From the NCBI GenBank assembly GCA_031258035.1, contig JAIRNL010000064.1:1-11339 (forward strand): a DNA stretch of 11,339 nt. The letters run 5' to 3'. The notes under the pieces were generated by a model that saw only the letters and a program-made list of their open reading frames with translations, was not told the DNA's origin and ran no database searches. Shown piece by piece: positions 7,466 to 11,339 of this stretch; within the stretch, counting starts at the first letter, position 1; the number at the start of each line of letters is the position of its first letter. This stretch comes from Azoarcus sp. (GTDB taxonomy: Bacteria; Pseudomonadota; Gammaproteobacteria; Burkholderiales; Rhodocyclaceae). Both the position numbers and the translations under genes were made by a program.

Positions 7466-8701
7466 TCAGACCAGCACTTCCAGCACCGGCGGATGCCCGA
7501 GGAAAGATTGCGGACTCGCGCTGGCTCCGTAAGCGCCGGACTGGAAGATCACCACGAGGTCGCCCGGCTCGGCGCGGGGCACCACCATGCGCTCGGCGAG
7601 AATGTCGAGCGGGGTGCAGAGCGGGCCGACGACGGTGACGACTTCGGCCTTGATCGCGTGCATGCGGCTGCCGATGGCGACCGGATAGTTTTTGCGCAGC
7701 ACCTGGCCGAAATTGCCCGAGGCAGCCAGATGCTGGTGCATGCCGCCATCGACGACCAGAAAAAGCTCGTCGTTGGAAATCTTCCGGTCGACGATGCGGC
7801 TCACGTAAAGGCCGGCTTCGCCCACCAGGTAGCGCCCGAGTTCGATGACGATTTCAGCGTGCGGGAACGTCTTTGCGGCCTCTTCGACGATGCCGGTGAG
7901 CACCGTCCCGATCGGCGTGAGGTCGAGGCTCTGTTCGCCGGGGAAATAGGGAATGCCGAAACCGCCCCCGAGGTTGATGACCTTGACCGGCGCGGGCGCG
8001 CCGGCAGCCAGTTCGGTGATGACGGCATAGCTCTTGCGCAGGGCCTCGGCGATGGCGCCGGCGCGCAGATTCTGCGAACCGACGAAGAGATGGAACCCCT
8101 CGAAAGCCAGGCCCGCTTCGCCGATGGCGCGCAGCAGTTCGGGCGCCCTGTCGATATCGACCCCGAACGGCTTCGGGCCGCCGCCCATCTTCATGCCCGC
8201 CGATTTGAGTTCAAAGTCCGGATTGATGCGCAACGCGACCCGCGCGGGCAGCTCCAGCGCCTTCGATGCCGCAGCCAGGAGCGGCACTTCCCGTGCGGAT
8301 TCGATGACCAGCAGCGCCCCGGTGGCGACGGCCTGGCTCAATTCGTTACCGGACTTGCCGGGGCCGGCGAAGCTGATGTCGCGCGGCGGAATGCCGGCAT
8401 CGAGCGCCACTTTCAACTCCCCGGCGGAAGCCACATCGGCCCCATCGACCAGCCTCGCCATATGCGCGACCAACGCCGGCATCGGGTTGGCCTTGATAGC
8501 GTAATGCAGCTTCAGGCGGGTGGGGAGCGCGGCCCGCAATTCCTCGACACGGCGCGTCAACAACTTGCGGTCATAGACATAGAACGGGGTGCGGCCGACG
8601 CGCGCGACCAGCTGCTTCAGGGGAATGCCGCCGACGACCAGTTCACCGTTGCTGACCGGGAATTGCTTCATGGGGGCATGCAGGGGGGCGATTGAGTTCA
8701 T
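7466..8701 (-). CDS. PLP-dependent decarboxylase, exosortase A system-associated
   Basis: This is a fold-III (alanine racemase/diaminopimelate decarboxylase-like) enzyme of 411 residues. Family members decarboxylate basic amino acids such as diaminopimelate, lysine or ornithine; the substrate of this subfamily is unknown. Lys70 (LHYAIKANP) should hold PLP. A glycine-rich phosphate loop is at 244-252 (LGGGFGIPY). His204 and Ser209 lie in FEGFHLFVGSQ, and the region ELGRYLVGEAG (287-297) follows. The second-subunit cysteine appears as Cys362 in VVGPLCTPLD. The protein closely resembles the TIGR03099-type decarboxylases that sit beside an acyl-CoA ligase in exosortase A (PEP-CTERM) loci; this match is from memory. 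The ATG at 8701 has an AGGA very close by. Met11 (8671) is an alternative start without a ribosome site. It lies 87 bases after the ligase gene and is probably in its operon. Its end is only 11 bases from the relA stop on the opposite strand. Confidence 0.9.
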   Translation of the reverse strand: MNSIAPLHAPMKQFPVSNGELVVGGIPLKQLVARVGRTPFYVYDRKLLTRRVEELRAALPTRLKLHYAIKANPMPALVAHMARLVDGADVASAGELKVALDAGIPPRDISFAGPGKSGNELSQAVATGALLVIESAREVPLLAAASKALELPARVALRINPDFELKSAGMKMGGGPKPFGVDIDRAPELLRAIGEAGLAFEGFHLFVGSQNLRAGAIAEALRKSYAVITELAAGAPAPVKVINLGGGFGIPYFPGEQSLDLTPIGTVLTGIVEEAAKTFPHAEIVIELGRYLVGEAGLYVSRIVDRKISNDELFLVVDGGMHQHLAASGNFGQVLRKNYPVAIGSRMHAIKAEVVTVVGPLCTPLDILAERMVVPRAEPGDLVVIFQSGAYGASASPQSFLGHPPVLEVLV

Positions 8702-8788
8702 GATCCTGGGCTTGGAGAGTTCGTTGAGCGCGGGACGACGAGACGAACGTTTGCGGGGTCGAAAGCCAGCCGCTATTCCGTTGTTTTT

Positions 8789-10411
8789 TCACTTTACGCG
8801 AACCGCGTCGGCGCATCCGTCCATTTTCCACAACGTTTCAAAAAGTGCCTTGCGGTCGATTTTGCCGTTGGGCGTGCGGGGGAGCGCTCCCTGGCGCGGT
8901 TCGATGCGCGCCGGCACCATGTACGCCGGCATACGGAGGCGGCATTCCCTCGTCAGTGTAGCGACAAATGTAGCGTCATCGTCGACGTTCGCCGAAGATG
9001 GCGTAACGATGACGGCGATGTAATGTCCCAGCGTTTCGTGCGGCAGCCCAAAGGCGGCGCATTCGCCGATCAGACCCGTCGCGTGAAATATTTCCTCAAT
9101 TTCGGTGGGGCTGACCCGGTAGCCAGACGTCTTGATCGTCTCATCGCGGCGGCCGATGAAATACAGGAAGCCGTCCTCGTCGCGCCGCACGGTATCGCCG
9201 GAGAACACCGCGATCTCCGGCAGCGTTGCCCCTGGCGCGCCGACGCCGGCGGGCAGGGGCCTGTAGCGTTCGGCGGTTCTCTCGGGGTCGTTCCAATAAC
9301 CGAGGCCGACCAATGCCCCGCGCTGCACCAGCTCGCCCGGTTCGCCGGGGGCGCACTCGCTGCCGTCCTCGCGCAGCACGAGCACTTCGGCGTTGGGGAT
9401 GGCCTTGCCGATGGAGTCGGGCCGGCGTTCGACTTCCTCCGGCGGCAGATAGGTCGCGCGGAAAGCCTCGGTGAGACCGTACATCAGATAAGGCCGGGCG
9501 GCGGGCAGCCGGGCGCGCAGGCGCTCCAGGATGGCGCGCGGCATATGCCCGCCCGTGTTGGCGAAGTAGCGCAGGTGCTCGCCGACGCCCGCCGGCCATG
9601 TGAGTTGCGCGAGTTGGGCCCACAGGGGCGGCACAGCGGTCAGGCCGGTCACGTGCTCGCGCGCCACGGCGTTCAGCACATCGCGCGGCAGCAGATAGTT
9701 GAGCAACGCCACCCGCGCCCCCACGGCGAACGCGGTGGTCAATTGCGAAAAGCCGGCGTCGAACGACAGGGGCAGCGCCGCGAGCAGCACGTCATCGGCG
9801 CGGTTTTCCAGGTAGTGCGCCACGCTCCGCGCGCCCGCCACCATGTTCCGGTGAGACAGCATCACGCCCTTGGGCCGCCCGGTGCTGCCCGAAGTATAGA
9901 AAATGGCGGCCATGTCGGCGTCGATGACGCGATGGCCGCCCGCGCCCGCGGAGAGGATTTCGTCCCAGGCGTGCACCGCGAACGGCTGGGAGGCGGAGAC
10001 GCTTTCCCGCGCCTCCCCGGTGAGCGCGACATGGCGCAATCCGGGACAGGCGGCGAGCGTCTCCGCGAGTCCAGCCAGGCGTTCGGGACTGGTGACGAGG
10101 ACGTGCGCGCCGCTGTCAGTCAGGATGTGGCCGACCTGGGCCGGTTTGAGCACGGGATTGATCGGCACGAAAGCGCCGCCGGCGGCGGCAGCCCCGAAAC
10201 AGGCGATGACGGTCTCGAAGCGTTTGTCGAGCCAGACTGCCACCCGCGCGCCGCGCGCGAGACCGAGACGCACAAGCCCACCGCCGAAAGCCTCGACGGC
10301 ATCGGCGAGGTATCGGTAGGCGAGCGTCGCTTCGCCCATGCGCAAGGCGGCGGCCTCGGGCGCGCGCGCGGCGGCGGTGGAAATCAGGTGATGGAGCAGG
10401 GGAGCGTGCAT
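8789..10411 (-). CDS. Acyl-CoA ligase (AMP-forming), exosortase A system-associated
   Basis: This is an ANL-superfamily adenylating enzyme that activates a carboxylate with ATP, usually followed by transfer to CoA or a carrier thiol. The length of 540 residues is normal. The P-loop-like A3 motif is at 171-183 (FYTSGSTGRPKGV) and A5 at 308-316 (YLMYGLTEA). The A7 aspartate is Asp406 (SGDTVRRDEDG). The hinge lies near 420-433 (GRRDETIKTSGYRV). The catalytic A10 lysine is Lys517 (RTPNGKIDRKAL). There is no carrier-protein domain or membrane segment. With the downstream PLP decarboxylase it forms the pair (TIGR03098/TIGR03099 type) that I know from exosortase A/PEP-CTERM exopolysaccharide loci; the acyl substrate is not known. 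The ATG at 10411 has no strong ribosome site. A consensus-like promoter lies about 100 bases upstream. The general family is certain; the exosortase association rests on resemblance and on the neighbour. Confidence 0.9.
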   Translation of the reverse strand: MHAPLLHHLISTAAARAPEAAALRMGEATLAYRYLADAVEAFGGGLVRLGLARGARVAVWLDKRFETVIACFGAAAAGGAFVPINPVLKPAQVGHILTDSGAHVLVTSPERLAGLAETLAACPGLRHVALTGEARESVSASQPFAVHAWDEILSAGAGGHRVIDADMAAIFYTSGSTGRPKGVMLSHRNMVAGARSVAHYLENRADDVLLAALPLSFDAGFSQLTTAFAVGARVALLNYLLPRDVLNAVAREHVTGLTAVPPLWAQLAQLTWPAGVGEHLRYFANTGGHMPRAILERLRARLPAARPYLMYGLTEAFRATYLPPEEVERRPDSIGKAIPNAEVLVLREDGSECAPGEPGELVQRGALVGLGYWNDPERTAERYRPLPAGVGAPGATLPEIAVFSGDTVRRDEDGFLYFIGRRDETIKTSGYRVSPTEIEEIFHATGLIGECAAFGLPHETLGHYIAVIVTPSSANVDDDATFVATLTRECRLRMPAYMVPARIEPRQGALPRTPNGKIDRKALFETLWKMDGCADAVRVK

Positions 10412-10704
10412 GGCGGGAAATTGTCGTGAAACAGGGCCCGTCGGGGCAATCGCGGCAACCCAGGCTGGCTACGGCGAATTGCGTTCCCGCTCGCGGGTGA
10501 AGGCGCGGGTCGGTTGATATAACCTTTCGCCCGATTTGTCAATCAGGCGCATCGTGGCTTGTTTACAACACTGCCGGGCGCCATCCTGCTCGGCGTCGCG
10601 GTGTGCATGTCGGCGATGACGCTCAGAAAGTATTTGTGAACGAATCGAAGCGGCGGCGTCCTGCCGGGCGGCGGGCACCCGGTGCAACGGGGACTGCCCC
10701 GCCA
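10412..10704. other. Intergenic region between the ligase and brnA
   Basis: This 293-base gap holds the promoter of the ligase/decarboxylase unit (10514-10542, minus strand). It also holds two small perfect dyads just after the brnA stop: GCACC/GGTGC within 10675-10685 and CGGGG/CCCCG within 10688-10701. Neither is followed by a T run, so neither is a standard intrinsic terminator. On the plus strand a stop-to-stop frame (10523-10639, 38 codons) ends in a hydrophobic stretch and a basic tail but lacks a convincing start. I see no tRNA or other RNA gene here. Confidence 0.5.
10514..10542 (-). promoter_or_regulatory. Sigma70-like promoter of the ligase/decarboxylase operon
   Basis: On the minus strand a perfect TTGACA (plus 10537-10542) is followed after 17 bases by TATCAA (plus 10514-10519, four of six matches). 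Transcription would begin near 10507, giving an untranslated leader of about 95 bases before the ligase ATG. It is the best promoter match I found in the window, and its orientation fits the two-gene unit. Confidence 0.65.
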
Positions 10705-11001
10705 TCAGGCGTGAACCGAGGCCAGTTCTTCGCGCAGGACTTTCCTGAGTGTCGATTCAAGATCGGCCTGGCGCAGCGACGCTTTGAGCGTTTCGTTGAT
10801 AAGCGTCTGGTAGCCGCGTTCGCCGGACAGGTTCTTGAAATGCTCGACCAGGGCGGCGTCAAGGTACAAGGTGACGCGCTGTTTGGGCTGAACCAGCCGC
10901 CCATTTACGCGCTTACGCAGGATCAGCTTGCCCGCGTCAATGTCGGCCTGGGTAATGGGAGTCTCTTCGTCAAAGGTTGTCATAGTAGATTTCTTGCTCA
11001 T
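10705..11001 (-). CDS. brnA: BrnA-family antitoxin
   Basis: BrnA neutralises the ribonuclease BrnT and, with it, represses their shared promoter through a ribbon-helix-helix DNA-binding domain. The 98-residue product fits the family. An acidic N-terminal part (TTFDEETPITQADID, about 8-22) is followed by RKRVNGRLV, then the ribbon-helix-helix: QRVTLYLDAALVEHFKNL (about 41-58) and GYQTLINETLKASL (about 63-76). The tail is charged. The start at 11001 lies inside the end of the toxin frame (32-base overlap), the normal toxin-first BrnTA arrangement. An internal ATG at 10983 is a possible alternative. The gene looks intact. Since its partner's N-terminus looks damaged, it may now be an orphan antitoxin or a plain repressor. 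Confidence 0.85.
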   Translation of the reverse strand: MSKKSTMTTFDEETPITQADIDAGKLILRKRVNGRLVQPKQRVTLYLDAALVEHFKNLSGERGYQTLINETLKASLRQADLESTLRKVLREELASVHA

Positions 11002-11296
11002 TCCGGTCTGCCTTGCGCATGGAGATGACGCGAATTTCCTCGTCCGTTTCGGCGGTGACGATGATCACCACCACGCCACGCAACTCCCCCATCGTGATGA
11101 GGCGCTGCTCGCCGTAGGCGAAACGCCGATCCTCGAAGCCATCGATATCCAGGGCTTCCGCGAGCCGCAAGGACACCCGAAAGGCATCGCGCTGAATGCC
11201 GCGTATTCCGATGCAACTGCCGACGATCCCATTGCGCCATGGCCTATCAGCCACCACTTTCCCGCATCGAAGGGAACAACCTATTACACTCAACAC
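10970..11296 (-). CDS. brnT: BrnT-family toxin, N-terminus shifted or lost (possible pseudogene)
   Basis: BrnT is a RelE-like mRNA-cleaving toxin of about 90 residues. The frame is open from a GTG at 11296 (108 codons), but only the part from residue 41 (11176 down to the stop) looks like BrnT: VSLRLAEALDIDGF (41-54), EDRRFAYGEQRLITMG (55-70), ELRGVVVIIV (71-80) and EEIRVISMRKADRNE (86-100). The usual start of the family, (F/W)-D-x-x-K-x-x-x-N-x-x-K-H-G, is missing from this frame. In the neighbouring frame, ATG at 11240 gives MAQWDRRQLHRN, with W-D and N at the right spacing but Gln for Lys. About 13 extra bases then separate it from the VSLRL part. I therefore infer a frameshifted or replaced 5' end, and the toxin is probably inactive. 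It overlaps brnA by 32 bases, as in intact brnTA operons. Confidence 0.65.
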   Translation of the reverse strand: MLSVIGCSLRCGKVVADRPWRNGIVGSCIGIRGIQRDAFRVSLRLAEALDIDGFEDRRFAYGEQRLITMGELRGVVVIIVTAETDEEIRVISMRKADRNEQEIYYDNL

Positions 11297-11339
11297 TTAG
11301 TGGCCTTTGGGCTTGCATCAAACTCAACGTCCCTTTCAA

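Noticed and set aside
10469..10705. A 78-codon minus-strand frame whose ATG overlaps the brnA stop (TGATG)
   Set aside because: The coupling geometry is tempting, but the protein is low in recognisable structure, has an Arg/Gln-rich composition, and contains the ligase promoter within its coding span.

Overview
The window is GC-rich, densely coding DNA whose gene content points to a betaproteobacterium, most likely near Rhodocyclales/Nitrosomonadales. The basis is a monofunctional RelA, a bacterial Gln-type thiol dioxygenase with its multi-rhodanese partner, and an exosortase A-associated ligase/decarboxylase pair. The placement is inferred from gene content and protein resemblance, not from a search.

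Layout. Bases 1-5097 are a minus-strand block. In transcription order it reads mtfA (M90 zinc peptidase, 5097-4297), a 3-mercaptopropionate/cysteine-type dioxygenase (4147-3575), a four-domain rhodanese (3566-1962), lysS (1855-347) and a small DUF7673-like gene that runs off the left edge (326-1). The dioxygenase and rhodanese are 8 bases apart and look like one sulfur-metabolism unit. lysS has its own candidate promoter and probably carries the small downstream gene. relA (5232-7454, plus strand) diverges from mtfA and meets the next block tail to tail.

From 7466 to 10411, on the minus strand, lie an AMP-forming acyl-CoA ligase and a PLP-dependent decarboxylase. Both resemble the pair that accompanies exosortase A (PEP-CTERM) polysaccharide loci. 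A strong sigma70-like promoter sits upstream, and no other exosortase genes are in view. The right end (10705-11339) holds a type II toxin-antitoxin pair, BrnT/BrnA, in the usual toxin-first overlapping order. Its toxin gene looks broken or displaced at the 5' end, and the bases beyond it are unexplained.

How it fits together. Most of the window is ordinary chromosome: translation, stringent response, a regulatory peptidase and thiol oxidation. The less ordinary parts are the alternating Cys/Asp active-site positions of the rhodanese, the isolated exosortase-type pair, nine-base G tracts inside relA and inside the first codons of the small partial gene, and the damaged brnT end. I found no rRNA, tRNA, CRISPR array, intact insertion sequence, or clear new multi-gene system.
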